Positions 21,923 through 33,772 of a DNA stretch of 64,000 nucleotides are shown here, in pieces. The notes below the pieces were generated by a model. The model searched no databases, had not been told where the DNA came from, and worked only from the letters and a program-made list of their open reading frames with translations. This DNA is from Tridacna crocea (lineage: Eukaryota > Mollusca > Bivalvia > Cardiida > Cardiidae). The stretch covers positions 22,210,427-22,274,426 of the forward strand of contig OX031065.1 of NCBI GenBank assembly GCA_943736015.1, given 5' to 3'. The position numbers and the translations under genes were made by a program. Within the stretch, counting starts at the first letter, position 1; each line of letters begins with the position of its first letter.

Positions 21923-21954
21923 GATTGCTATTTGAGAGGTATTTCTGGAGGAAA

Positions 21955-22075
21955 GACTTGTCCTTTTCGGACAGGGTATCTAATATCAGACTACACGTTC
22001 AGTGCAGTCTGATCTTGGTCTACGTTATCCGCAAAAGGTCAGTGAGTCGCACTTAGCAGCTAAAGGGTTAAAGAT
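21955..22075. repeat. Family C core with right half
   Basis: ATCAGACTACACGTTCAGTG ... GATCTTGGTCTACGTTATCC, then CAAAAGGTCAGTGAGTCGC and GCTAAAGGGTTAA. Confidence 0.72.
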
Positions 22076-22296
22076 TTAAAAGTAATCTGATGAAAAAAAA
22101 AGTTGTTTTCCAGTGACTATGTGCTACATATACCAGAGGAGAAGAATTGGTTTTTAAAACAGCGATTTCATAATCTCCGCTTAATAATATTCATCGGCGC
22201 GGCTACATGTAACAGTACCTTGCTTTTGGCTCCGCCTGCCGGTTCAATTAAGAAAATTCGACATGGCGCTGTCCTCTGGTCCCACTGTTGTATTAT

Positions 22297-23347
22297 TATG
22301 CTCCCCGAAGGGCGAGCATATAGTCGCCGCTTCGTCTGTCCGTCCGTCCGTCCGTCCTTCCGTCCGTCCGTCCGTATCATGAAACTTCATGGTTATATTG
22401 TTTATGGATAGTTTTAGCATGTGCCCTTGCTATTTTTAATCTGGTCATTTTTTAAGTTGACATTCTGTCATGGAAAAAGGGGGCTTCTTGCGAAATTCCA
22501 ATTTTTACTAATATTTCATTCAGTTTTGGTCAAAATTTCATTAACCTTCATGGTTATATTGTTTTTTCAAAGTTTCACCATGTGCTCTTGTTTCTTTATC
22601 TATGTGTTTTTCAATTTGACCATCTGTCATGGAAAAAGGGGGTTTCTTGTAAAATGAAAAAGGGGCCCTAATGCAAAATTGCAATTTTTACTTATATCTT
22701 GTTCAGTTTTTGTCAACATTGCATGGTTATATCTTGTTTTACAAGTTTCAACATGTGCCCTTTGTTTTTGCAATCTATGAATTATTAATGCGCAAATACG
22801 TCTTTCCTGGTTTCTCAAATTAAGGCTGCATCACGGAAAAAGGGGACTTCATGGAAAAAATTGTTTTTCACTAGGTTTTCCTTTATCAGTGCTCAAAACT
22901 TTGTGAAATTTCAAATCTGAACTTGTTGGAATGTTGCCCAGATACCTCTCTTCCTTTTTCTTAATTTCTCGGAAAAAGGGGGCTTAATGTAAAAAATTGT
23001 TTTATGTAATATGTAATACATGACTGCTCAAAATTTTATGAAATTTCGAATTTTGAATTATTATTCAAAAATGCCACAAACCACACACCCGTTGTATTTA
23101 TTGCAATGATCCAATATTGTCTTATGGGAAAAGGGGGCTTAAAGGGGGCTTATTGGGCTTATTGTCCTCTACAAGTTTGTGTTGGCTATCTCTAACATAG
23201 TAATTGCCTTTTCACTTCAATTTTTTTTTTGGGGGGGGGTATGAACAGGTTCTTCTAGGATAAAAGATGTGAATTTATATCAATTTCTTATATTTTATGA
23301 CAAGCACTTGTTCGGGGAGCATAACCCGTCTCTGACGGCTCTTGTTT
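22297..23347 (+). mobile_element. Pearl-like element, different core
   Basis: Ends TATGCTCCCCGAAGGGCG and TGTTCGGGGAGCATAACC form a short inverted repeat. A (GTCC)n tract at 22336-22376 is followed by decaying ~165-bp units marked by CATGGTTATATTGTTT (22388, 22550, 22723) and GGAAAAAGGGGGCTT. The overall plan is the same as 6069-7481 but with an unrelated core unit. Confidence 0.68.
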
Positions 23348-23589
23348 CTAACTGATTTTACCCCATTCAACTACTTCTTATTACCAGCAACCGTTGTTTG
23401 TTTTTGATAAACATACTATCTCAGTTATGATGCTTATTTAAAAACGTATGACCAGTTTACCAATTAAAGAGTATATTATTCACTTGTACTTCCAGGAATA
23501 TATTTTGACTTTATCAATAGATTTATCAGTGCTGTAATACGGTAACACTGATGCCATGAACTACACTATACTTTAATTCTAAAAAAATC

Positions 23590-23665
23590 CCTGAGAGAGA
23601 GAAAGAGTGAGATTGAGGGAGAGAGAGAGAGAGGCGGAGAGAGACAGAGAGAGAAAAAGAGACGA
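23590..23665. repeat. GA-rich microsatellite
   Basis: Imperfect (GA)n with GGAGAGAGACAGAGAGAG. Confidence 0.9.
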
Positions 23666-23973
23666 GCCTTAACCCTGGGGCTGCCAAGAGCGACTCACTG
23701 ACCTCTTGGAGACTATATAGACTAAGATCGGACCGCACAGAACTGATGTGTGGTCTACATTTTCCGATAAGGACATACTTCCCCCCAAAATTACCGTTGA
23801 AATAGCAAAAATAGGCTTTTATCATGAACTTAAAAGTTTCGTATCATTTATTTAGCAGGTTAAGCGTTAATTCCTATCACTAGTAAATATATGACCGACA
23901 TATTTACTTCCGTCAATACCCAAATCATTCCGTATTTGAATGTTCGAATATTCGAATTTCAAAGATTCAATGT

Positions 23974-24222
23974 TACCCAAAAATGGGCTATCTGGGTATT
24001 TTATGTATCAATTAGATGAAAACAGATCAACGATAGTGCAGGTCAGTTTAAGCTAATAATTCAAAATTAATTGTATAATTAGGTACAATGACAACCTTCA
24101 TACAGAAAATGTCATTAAAGCAAAAAGTCTAAACCCTAGTTAGCCTGCGCAATTCGCGCCGTCTGACCAGGGTTGACACTTTTCGCAGTCCCTACAAGGT
24201 CCCTTTGTGCGCAATGGGTCAC
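23974..24222. mobile_element. P element next to a candidate exon donor
   Basis: Matches 19227-19478 throughout (GATCAACGATAGTGCAGG, AGAAAATGTCATTAAAGC, CAAGGTCCCTTTGTGCGCAA). Its right end is ~20 bp from the donor of the candidate exon at 24244. Confidence 0.82.
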
Positions 24223-24243
24223 AAATAAAAAAAGTAGACTTAC

Positions 24244-24421
24244 GATTCTCGAATCCTGGCTTTTGCTGGAATGCAGGCTCAATCGTCCTGACCCTCGACC
24301 GGATCCTCGCTTCCTCAAAAACTTTCCTTTCGAGCTCGGCATGTTCTGTAATGTAAGCGTGTTCAACACTGAATATAGATTTGATACACTTCCGGTTCTC
24401 TTCGTTTGAGTTGCCTGCCAT
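24244..24421 (-). CDS. Candidate first coding exon of an unrecognised gene
   Basis: An open stretch of 59 codons plus one base begins at ATG 24421 with TAG immediately upstream in frame, and ends in an excellent donor (GAGAATC|GTAAGTCT). The peptide starts MAGNSNEENRKCIKSIF, then HAYITEHAELERKVFEEARI, then RSRVRTIEPAFQQKPGFEN. It is charged, probably helical over residues 20-45, and reads like a real soluble protein. I recognise no family. A second frame opening at ATG 24432 overlaps but gives a Ser/Arg-rich peptide, so I prefer the first. No downstream exon was found to the left, where the sequence is nearly all repeats. Moderate to low confidence. Confidence 0.42.
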
Positions 24422-24899
24422 CTATTCGCCATGATTGTTTTTATCAGTATACTTCAGTACTTATATAATTATCATCCACGCCCAGTTTATAAGCTGCTTT
24501 CCCGTCCTGTACAGAATCTAAACCTTTACAAAACGGTAAAAACTTTAACTAGTCGAAATTTAAAACTTTCAAACGACAGATTAAATGTGCCTAAACAGAC
24601 AGAATATGTTTTTGAAGAGGTAGAAATCATTTTTAGAAAAATAGAGAAAATTCTTATCAGTTTTTTTCCCCAAATTGATTTCAAAACTTTTCTCCCTCGA
24701 GGTTATTTAAGTGAAGGGATAGACACTTGCATTTCTTAGAATGAATTTGATTTCAGCTCCCTTTTTGAGGACAATGAGGTCTAATCTTAGCTTTACATTG
24801 TTGGAAAATCTTATGTGATACACTGGTATATTAACCGCAGATAAAGCCGTACGTTAGTCATTTTCTGCAAGCAAAATATATCCTTTTCACTAATCAAGC

Positions 24900-25090
24900 C
24901 GATATGTAAAGGACTCTAACGGGAAAGGCTTTTATAAACATTATGGGAAAAAGAGCAAATGCTGGTAACCAGTGTTTTCTCCTTTCCTAAAATGTTTTCT
25001 GCTCTTTTTTATTCATTGTTTAGCCACATGTTAATTGTCGTCTGGAAATGCTTTAAGTAGAGACAGTTATCCTGGAAAGCATTTCTTGTA
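24900..25090. mobile_element. Degenerate family A MITE
   Basis: The core is AAGAGCAAATGCTGGTAACC at 24950-25000. AATTGTCGTCTGGAAATGCT marks the right half. The TTAA ends are not clear. Confidence 0.55.
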
Positions 25091-25691
25091 CAGAGTTAAA
25101 TTTCACAGCTAGAACGAAAGTACATGACACAGCCATTTCAAGACGGGCACGAGAACCTAAAGTTTGACTTATGTAATATATTTCACGAGTTCTGTCAACC
25201 AGGATTTATGACAAAACATCTGGCAGCTACGATGGAAGATCACACTGCGCAGCAGATGCCGAAGGCACAGTCTGATCTTAATCTACACTCTCTGCAAAAT
25301 GTAACTGAAAGTGCACTGTCGCTGTAAGGCTTTTTCCAACTGCACGTCATTTCATGTTTGTTGTCACCTACTCCGTATAGATCACGCAATTCTTGTTTTA
25401 TCTTTTAACGTATCCCAACCCAAAGAGCATTTATACAATTATTGGTTCTTTAATGTCAAGACCGTTTTCATTCATAATTAGTTATTTCACAATAGTCAGT
25501 GCTACTGTTCACATTGCCCATTTTCGTTCGACAATAACTGCAGCACAAAACTATGTTCCACGAGCAACTAATTGGTTTTCAAAATAAACAAAGTCGCTGA
25601 CAATAGTGCCAAGAAGAAACAAAACTAAAGATAAAACACGAATCCATCCAAGTTTTTGTACCCTCTGACATCGACCAAATTCTTTTTGTCC

Positions 25692-25857
25692 AGCCGGTTT
25701 AATGCAAAGAAATGACCCTCCCCAACAAAAATGACTCAAGTCATTATTCCGCGTAGATAAATGACCCCAGAAGTCATTTCACTACGTAGAGGAATGACCC
25801 AGGTAATTATTCTACGTAGAGAAATGACCCCAGGTCATTTCTCTGCATTACACCGGC
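25692..25857. mobile_element. K element with palindromic internal units
   Basis: Inverted ends CCGGTTTAATGCAAAGAAAT and ATTTCTCTGCATTACACCGG. Inside, repeated CTACGTAGAGAAATGACCC-like blocks alternate in orientation, each with a CTACGTAG palindrome. Confidence 0.85.
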
Positions 25858-26464
25858 ATGTGAACTGCATTAGAAGAGATTCAGTCTTGATCACGCTATG
25901 AGTCAGATTAGTGCAAATCTATTACTTCAAACTGATATCAATCTGTTTCAATGATTGTTTCCTGGAAACTTCAACCAGCACTCGTACCATGTTATGGGTG
26001 TTTCCCAAGTTTGATCGTCGGTCACCATGGGAATCAAACCAAGACCATTTGATGAGAAAGACCGAAGCCCTATACCCATTAACACTATTACCGACCCCAT
26101 AACTGCTCTTGCCGACCCTACAGATGCGTTACTGAGCTCCTGGGTCAAATCAGCTCTAATACTGCCAGCTGTAATTTCAATAGGTTTTGGAGACAGCATA
26201 GATCAGGATGAGGCTGCACAGAATCTGTTATCTGATTTTAAACAATGATCATTTTCTTGGAGTTTATTGTAGTGTGCCCCGAAAGAGTCAACCCAAAGAA
26301 TTTATCATTGGCGTAAACTTGCTGTTGTTCACTTTTGTTTGCTTTTCGCACAATTAACACCATGTACTCGTTTTCTGTAATGTAAAGAAAGTAATTAAAA
26401 ACACTGTTAGGTTTTTTTGTGTTTTTTTTTTTCCAGAGTACAAGCTAGACCAGAGTCCGTTTAT

Positions 26465-26640
26465 TCATATATCGCCTGCAACACGCGAAAAGGAGCATTC
26501 GGACATTTTCGTAAAGCGTCGTCTCGGATCAGCCTGCGCAGTTGTCACAGACCGTGACATAAATATCCAAATCAACTCGTCCACTGCAATGGACGACACA
26601 GGCAGCGGTTTGGCACAATATTGGTCAAGGTCCGTTTAGA
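26465..26640. repeat. Half of a family D element
   Basis: CGCCTGCAACACGCGAAAAG, CATTCGGACATTTTCG, AGCGTCGTCTCGGATCAGCC and the first arm of the CTGCGCAG palindrome; the rest is unrecognisable. Confidence 0.6.
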
Positions 26641-27521
26641 TTTTGTAGTTTGACCAAGAATCCACCATTTTTTCTACACTTTTTCTTTTATTTTCTTTAT
26701 ATAATTAAACCAAAAATTCCATTTAACCATATTGGTATTGCCTTTTTGAGACCTCAAAAAAATGTGGATCTTATTTATTTAGCTGCAAAAGAAATATGTA
26801 AGCTTTTAGTACTCGTTGACTATTTTTTCCCAGTACAGTACATGACGCTTATACCGGATACCGATGCATATACCACTGCTAGAATTTCTGACAATATTCA
26901 CAAACATTTGATAACAAATCCATTGAGATTTTCTATAATGGCAACACTTTTGTTCATCTAATATTATGTCACTAAAACTTTACACAGAAAAGAAAATATA
27001 AACTAGCATTTCCACATTGTTGATATAAATGAGAAAAAATCGCCACGAATAGAAAAGGCACTCGTTATAAAACACCTTCTCATGAAAACCCACAAGCGAA
27101 GATGATTTATATGGACATTTGTAAGTTATTGCGCTTAAATACTTCAAAATAAATCCAGACCGATCCCTCATAAAATTCCGTTAATAGTTTCAGATACTCA
27201 AACGAAACGGTACCCTTGGGATCAAATCACTGAAATAATATTAAAACACGTCTCCTTCTGGCAAGAAACGGCCTTTCCACTTTTGACAGTAGATAAATTT
27301 TGAATACATTTTGGCAATAGAAGTAATTTCCTGTTGCAGCACTTTTTTCCCTGATTTTATTTTGACCATTCGCATTTAACAGAAAGTTTAATAAATCATC
27401 ACCTGCAAGGTTGTTTGGGGTTATAACAACTTACATGCTTTCTTACCATAGCCATGGATGGCAAAAAGATTTCTCTGGAAGATCATAAAAAACGAGAACC
27501 GTAATGATGATTAAAATGAAC

Positions 27522-27781
27522 CATGCTCTCTTAAATAAGGGGGCTTAATACATCTACAAAAAGTTTCGACCAAGGTCAGCCTGCGCAGTCCGCGCAGGCT
27601 GACCTGCACCGAAACCTTTTGCTAATGGTATTTTTTCTACATGTACAAGGTCCAATGCATCTCAGGATTCAGGCAGTTGTCGGACAAAAAAGGACTTTAC
27701 GGTTCCAAGATCGTGTTATGACTAGCGTGGTATCAAGCATCACGGAGATGTATTAAGCCTTCTTTTGCCAGAGCGTGGTTC
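27522..27781. mobile_element. Family E foldback MITE, complete
   Basis: The ends AACCATGCTCTC / GAGCGTGGTT and GGGGGCTTAATACATCT / AGATGTATTAAGCC form inverted repeats. The palindrome GGTCAGCCTGCGCAGTCC with complement sits at ~27573-27605. 260 bp. Confidence 0.85.
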
Positions 27782-27794
27782 AAATATATATGTT

Positions 27795-28050
27795 ACCTGT
27801 CACACAAAAAAGGGACCTTCTGGGAATTGCGAAAAATGTCAACCGTAGCCAGCCTGGGCGGATTGCGCAGGCTGTCCAGGGTCGACACTTTTCGCTCTAA
27901 TGATATCTTTTGTATGAAAAGTGGTCATTCTACTTCGTTATATAATAATTTTTTAACTAACAGCTTCAATTAACCTGCACTATCGTTGATCTGTTTTCAT
28001 CTAGCTGATGTACGGAATTCCTATAATGTCCCTTTTCGTGCGATGGGTCA
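27795..28050. mobile_element. P element, reverse orientation
   Basis: AAAAGGGACCTTCTGGGAAT, GCACTATCGTTGATCTG, ATGTCCCTTTTCGTGCG and ATGGGTCA, the reverse of the other two. It lies just after the E element at 27522. Confidence 0.82.
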
Positions 28051-28646
28051 CATATATATACAGTATAATACATCTTCAAGATAATCACATGGACTACCAG
28101 ATTTAATCAAATTTTATTATATTCATTTTGTAACTTCTTTTTTTTTTTGCTGAGAGTTAAAAATGAGAAACATGATGCTTAAGGGAATATAAAAAGAAAA
28201 TGTGATTGTATGACATTACAGTTTCAATTATTTTTTTATTGGTATGATATGTCACGAAAAAGGCATCGCTTATTACGTAACCTTCATCTCGAATCAACCT
28301 TCTCCTTTACGGAAAATTCAGCTATTTCTATTTAAGAGTAGACAGCAAGTTTGAGGTGAAAATAAATGTACTCAAGTTCTCTGAAATGCAGGAAAAACTG
28401 CAGGAAAAAAGAATAATGTTATTTCCCTTCATCTTCTCGTTTAAGCAAATTTTTTTCAAAAGTATTCAGACACTGGATTATTTTTTATGAGGTAAAGATA
28501 TTTGACGATAGAACGTTTACTTAGAATGATCCGCTTCTTTCTCTTTGCTTATGGTGATAAAGTTATAAAGATAGATTGTAACAGAAGAACGTAGACTAGG
28601 ACGAGACGGTAAAAAATGTAGTCTCATCTTTGACCTTTTTTATTCT

Positions 28647-28875
28647 TTAACCCTTTACCCCATAAGGCATTACTATGGTATCTCTAATTGACCCTAAATA
28701 ACAGCAAGGATGAAGCTGTTTCTTATGTGTATATGACACCTTTTGATAGCATAGAAAACATTGTGGCAAAAGGTGAAATTGCTCGTCACGAGCAATTTCA
28801 CCTTTTACCACAATGTTTTCCAAAGGCTCCAACAAGCAATGCGTAGAAATGAGTATCTATGGAGTAAAGGGTTAA
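28647..28875. mobile_element. Family B TTAA palindromic MITE, best copy
   Basis: TTAACCCTTTACCCC to GGAGTAAAGGGTTAA, 229 bp. The central palindrome spans ~28752-28819 (CATTGTGGCAAAAGGTGAAA, TTGCTCGTCACGAGCAA). The arms between TIR and palindrome are unique sequence. Confidence 0.93.
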
Positions 28876-29204
28876 TTAGATATTGAAAAGTTCCAAACTA
28901 AAAGAAAATATTTTAACTCATGTCATCTCTTTGTTTAAGTATCTTTGGATTCAAAGCTTTAGATGCATTATGTTTGGCAAAGCTCCCGGTGTTATTCTGC
29001 ATGGCACATTTTAAGAGGAAAAACAGGTTTAAGGCATCTGCAAATGCATCAACCACTGTCAGTCTGCGCAGTTCGCAGGCAAACCAGAGATTTCAGCTAT
29101 ATCCCACAGTAACTTTATTCCACAAAAACTGCCAGGCGTCATTTGAATTTTTATCGTTACAATACAAGTTTTTTACTGAAAAGGACTATTCCTTAGGCTG
29201 CTAA

Positions 29205-29430
29205 GCGTGGCTTGTGGATCCTTTGCGGACAATATTATAGATCAAGATCAGACTTCACCAAACATGCAGTCTGATCTTTGATCTGTACTGTCCGAAATGA
29301 TATTGTCTTTCCAGTGAAACCAACTGTAAAAACGCTGTGTTTGGATTTTTACTGTTAAGTAGAAATTTTCGTTTCGTTCATTTAGGGATTTAAAGCGTTA
29401 TTTAAGTTTTCCAAAGAGTTAATCGTTTCA
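29205..29430. mobile_element. Family C MITE without clean TTAA ends
   Basis: It begins CTTAGGCTGCTAAGCGTGG, has GATCAGACTTCACCAAACAT and complement at its centre, and fades out past ATTTAGGGATTTAAAGCG. Confidence 0.65.
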
Positions 29431-29744
29431 AATTGCTTTTGACAGAAATGCCATTCAAACTCTTCTCACACCTGATGCCTTTAAATTAATGGTTATGACC
29501 ATTTATGAAGCAGTTAAAAAGAAGACCAAGTAGATGAAGAAGAAGGAAATAAGATAACTCTTTCAAGAGCTATAGGGCAATGCGCACAAAGATACCGAGT
29601 TACCAGTAAGTAAAAGAGAAAAACAGCCACATATATGGTTTATTGTACTGCAAAAAAAAAATTCTCATGATCTGATTGGATGATATGCCCCGAACACATG
29701 TATCATGTACACTGGCAAAACTAAAGTAAAAGCAGTTTCCCTTT

Positions 29745-30025
29745 CGGGAGCCCCGTATACATGATGACGCTATCAACAAAACATCCAAAATGGCGGTGTC
29801 GATAAAGAACTACATCAAGATTATGCGCCAAGCTGCACATTTTAGCACGTATTACCAATGTTTCAGTGACGTCAGTTCTCAGTGACGTCATTTACATTGA
29901 ATTGGGGCACTCAGAAAGGAAAATCTACTTCGCCAGCGTACACAATTTTTTTAAACCAAAAGCAAGCGAAGTTCGCTTGGAATGATTAAACTTTGCAGTA
30001 TATAAATTCGTTGTACGGTCTTCAA
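29745..30025 (-). mobile_element. H element fragment with CRE-like sites, no hairpin
   Basis: CATCCAAAATGGCGGTG, CAGTGACGTCAGTTCTC, AGTGACGTCATTTACA, GAATTGGGGCACTC, then GTATATAAATTCGTTGTACG. Same order as the other H copies in reverse. Confidence 0.75.
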
Positions 30026-30204
30026 GGTATTATTTAATGATAGCATATTGTTGTCAAGATTGACATGCAAACAGAATTAGAATAAAAAATGTTCACATTT
30101 GTGGTGAATTGAAAATTTTCAGATTTTCATTCATGACTTATACTTGTAAGTAGAACAAAAACAAACTTATCTGATGCTACTGTTCTAACACCATACTCAA
30201 GTTT

Positions 30205-30450
30205 AAATCTATACCAGAGAACAAAATTGAAGAAACGTCCAAATAGAAAGAATTTATAAAGCATTTGCAGACTATAAAATTGACTCTTTGCTCAAATGCA
30301 GGGATTTGTCGTTTATAGGGTAGAAAACATTGGGAAAAGTGGAGAAAATGCCGGTTATCCGGCATTTTCTCCTTTTTTCCACAATGTTTTCTAAAGCTTT
30401 CCACCCAAGGGTCGTTGAAACGCAGGATTGTGTTTAAAGGTGAATTAATG
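30205..30450. mobile_element. Degenerate family A MITE
   Basis: The centre is GAGAAAATGCCGGTTATCCG with its complement (30340-30373), with family A arms to either side. Both arms carry the change CTGG to CCGG. Confidence 0.6.
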
Positions 30451-31009
30451 TATTTGACGAAATTTCTGATGAGCGCAACCGGAAGTTAAGAAACATGTAA
30501 CAACAATACAAAAGTGTAATTGGTAAAAAAATGACAAAAATCCTAATTGATTAAAAAAAATGAAAATACAGGAAATATATTTGGCCAACAAAAGACGGCA
30601 TTTATGTGAAAGTATGTAATTTCTAAGATACATGTATAAAACTTTAACTTAATAAAAAAAAAGTGTCTAAAAAATAAAATCACACAAAAACTTAAGCACT
30701 TGACATTCTCTGGTTTCAGTCACAGGTACCAGGGGCGTTGCTCTTTTACCCCTGCGAACATATATAAATCATCTTTACCCCGTTCAGACTTTGCTGAATT
30801 TTAGGGTAATAATACATTATAGAAAGGTATGTGACTCGCCAGAACCGAAAGTAGACCTCGTCACGAACAAAGGCTGTAACTCATTCATTTTCCAACCAAT
30901 TCTCAAAACCAGGGCATCGCAATAACCCCAAAATATGCAGCTATTAATCCATACACAGTTCTTAGCCATGACATACATGTTAAAGGACCTCAACAAATAA
31001 AAAGGAAAT

Positions 31010-31260
31010 ACTACTTCGTCAGCGTACTCAATTCTTTAAACCAATAAACAGGTAAAATTCGCTCAACAACGTTGGAATGGTAAAACTTTGCAGTATAACG
31101 AATTTCTTGTACTGTCAGATGCCAGGGGACTTGGAAACTTGTTTACCGCTGTGGTGAATCATGTCACTGCCTGATCTTGTCTCGGGGCGACATCATTCAC
31201 CACAGCCGTGAACAAGTTTCCAAGTCCCCTGCCACCTGACCTCACAACTAATAATGTAAT
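31010..31260 (-). mobile_element. H element fragment with hairpin
   Basis: Hairpin at 31125-31240 (GGACTTGGAAACTTG ... CAAGTTTCCAAGTCC), preceded by TACTTCGTCAGCGTACTC. The CRE-bearing half is absent. Confidence 0.78.
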
Positions 31261-31496
31261 TATATAGAAACATTTTGTATAACAATACATTGATTCATGA
31301 GGTGCACTGGTCCTTTGGCATGCAGAAGATTGAGGAAAAGCAAAAAATGGTTTTGTCTCCGATCAGCATGCGCCATATGCAATATTTTTCTCAGAAGCAG
31401 TGAGCCATCTTTTCACTCTGCAGTATACCTTAGCAAGTCAAACATAACATCATTCATTGTTTCGTTCGTTCATAAGTTCGTTTGATCATTTGTTCG

Positions 31497-31548
31497 TTCT
31501 TTCGTTCGTTCGTTCTTACGTTTATTCATTCATTCATTCATTCATTTT
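31497..31548. repeat. CGTT/CATT tetranucleotide microsatellite
   Basis: GTTCGTTCTTTCGTTCGTTC then (ATTC)n. Confidence 0.9.
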
Positions 31549-31551
31549 GAA

Positions 31552-31777
31552 TAACGTCTGTCAGCTCTTTTCAAAACGACAAAATTTTGGGCACTTGCTG
31601 ACGACAAATTAAACGTAACTCAAATATTGAAATTTGTTTCGAGCAGGGTAGAAAGCATTGTTGGAAAAAGGAGAAAATGCTGGGTACCAGCATTTTCTCC
31701 TTTTCCAACAATGTTTTCAAACGTTTTTTTGTTACCTCAAGGTCGTTAAAAGTCGGGATTGTGTGGTAAAGAGTTAA
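31552..31777. mobile_element. Family A MITE, left end decayed
   Basis: The central palindrome is at 31663-31720 (GTTGGAAAAAGGAGAAAATG ... CCTTTTCCAACAATG). The right end is GTGGTAAAGAG + TTAA at 31774-31777. Confidence 0.75.
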
Positions 31778-32184
31778 AATGTGAAACTTAAGCCTTGGAT
31801 TACTCTTAGAAGTTAATTATCGAGGATTTGCCAATGTAAAGTGTTTTTCAATGCTCCTGTTTTTTTACTTGTAGAGCTTTTATAACGGGAACCTTGAAAG
31901 GCGAGTCATATCCAATTGCATTTTAGAACATGGTTGCATAACAAGTACTTAGCCCCTTAGCTCTGGAATGGACAACTTTTTTTACTTTGCAGTGTAGATT
32001 AACGATCAGACATCCTAATCTATACTATCTGATCTTGAACATACACTGTTTAATAGCACGTTCCATAATCTGAACAAAAAATCCTTGAAATTTAATAAGC
32101 ATTTCAGTTGTATATATTCGTTGACTAATCTTAGTATCATTCTAAGATTAATTTTCAAGAACAAAACCAATTCAAAACCCTGGA

Positions 32185-32350
32185 AATTTGAATTGATTGA
32201 TTGTATGGTGTTTAACCGCATTTTCAACATTATTTCAGTGATATCGCGGCAGCCAGTACACCTGTCCATGGAGTCTCTTTTACCAGTACTTCGCACAATT
32301 TCTGTTAAAGTCACTGGCTGCTTTCCCAGCCTGTGGTGGTTTTCAATGAA
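32185..32350 (-). mobile_element. SINE tail fragment, third family
   Basis: It shares TTTCAGTGATATCGCGGC, GCCAGTACACCTGTCCATG and CACTGGCTGCTTTCCCA with the copy at 47935. GGTGTTTAACCGCATTTTCA marks its 3' tail on the minus strand. Open frames here are incidental. Confidence 0.5.
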
Positions 32351-32379
32351 CATTCTTATTATTTTAAGGTGTAATTCTC

Positions 32380-32522
32380 AATAATGTTCTAGATCTAGAA
32401 GTAAAGAAACTTTTGATTGGTTAAACCAACTAGTTTAGTAAAATGAGAAATTCTTTAGTTTTCTTAATCTAGAGTAAGGCTATAAGTGCAATCTAGAATA
32501 GTTGGTTAATACGAACTTTCCC
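32380..32522. repeat. Decayed N foldback
   Basis: AACTTTTGATTGGTTAAACC, GTTTAGTAAAATGAG and ATAGTTGGTTAATACGAAC in family order. Confidence 0.5.
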
Positions 32523-33119
32523 ATTTATGTTACTTGTTTGGAGCTCAAGGGATTAACCCATTCGAAGTTAGGCTGAGATAAGCTGTATATAACTAACCTA
32601 TGGTTTGTGGGCAGAAATTTGAAATTATCTGCAAAAAATATCGACCCATACTGCGCAGGCTGACATGAATCGATACTTTTTCGTATACGTTAATGGGGAC
32701 CATTCCTGTAGATTGAATTATCTCCCTTTCCAGATAAAGACTAAAGGTAACCAAATAACAAATTGTTCCTTTCACCTGTTTATCTTTGTTTTTATCCTTG
32801 GTTCAGTTGGGGATGTTGCGATAAATGTAACAATGATTTACAGTATTTGTGTTAAGGTAAGCAAGTATTTCAAGCCAAGTTCTGTTCTTCATCCTCAAGA
32901 ACTACGGAAATATCAATTTGTCAAACAGTCTCATTAGATTTACTTGAAATATTATCCCAAGAACACAGCTGTTCAATGCAATAAAATCAAGCATAAAATC
33001 CAAGTAATCCTCTTATGCGGACCAATGTAGTACTGGAGAAGATACAAGGGAAATAACTGAAGAATGGCCCTCATTTTGTGCAGGTTAAAGTTCCTATGTA
33101 CCAAATGACTAACTTGGTT

Positions 33120-33215
33120 CTTCTCGGAAACTTAATACCTCTGCAAAAAGTATCGACCCATGTCAGCCTGCGCAGTCTGCGCAGGCTGACATGGGTCGAT
33201 ACATTTTGCTATTGG
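33120..33215. repeat. Family E core, near-perfect 68-bp palindrome
   Basis: GCAAAAAGTATCGACCCATG, TCAGCCTGCGCAGTCTGCGC then the complement through to ATGGGTCGATACATTTTGC. One mismatch. Confidence 0.88.
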
Positions 33216-33554
33216 TCAGTTTTCTGACCAATCGAAGGACCAGTTATTAATTAAGTTCTTCCATAAAATGGGTTTTATCGGTCCACAACTATGTGATGAC
33301 GTGTACTAGTTTAATGCAGTTCGGAGATGAATTATTCCCCCTTTTGCAAGAACATGGCTCCTATATATATTGTAGTTAAAAGACTCAACAGTTACAATAT
33401 AGTGCTCCCTATAACAAGAATACATCTCGGCCAATCTGAGTCAAAGAGTGGACGGCAAGTCTTGAGCAGTGTGATCTTTGTCTGCACTATTGTCTAAAGT
33501 TGCAGTACGCGTGACTTGGTTAACTATGAGCCATTTTCTGGAGATGAGGGTTTC

Positions 33555-33772
33555 ATCCATTACCACGCAATCCCTACCCTGAGAGAGAGAGGCCTTTAGA
33601 AAACATTGCGGAAAAAGAAGAAAATGCTGGTGACCAGCATTTTCTCTTTTTCCCACGATGTTTTCAACTCGTCACACAACAAATTTCAAATGTTCAGTCA
33701 CTTTAATTTTGCAAATACTTTCGATTTTGGACAAACCTGAAATACTCGTATTGTCGTTTGGTAATAAGTTAA
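33555..33772. mobile_element. Family A MITE
   Basis: CATTACCACGCAATCCCTAC at the left, AAAATGCTGGTGACCAGCAT at the centre, CGTTTGGTAATAAG + TTAA at the right (33769-33772). Confidence 0.78.

Noticed and set aside
22168-22411. Frames covering the GTCC repeat
   Set aside because: They span the end and microsatellite of a pearl-like element.
26650-26961. 103-codon plus-strand frame
   Set aside because: AT-rich and hydrophobic at the start, no family, no splice signals and no upstream context; likely chance.
32015-32384. Overlapping ~100-codon frames on both strands
   Set aside because: They lie over a SINE tail and have no protein likeness.
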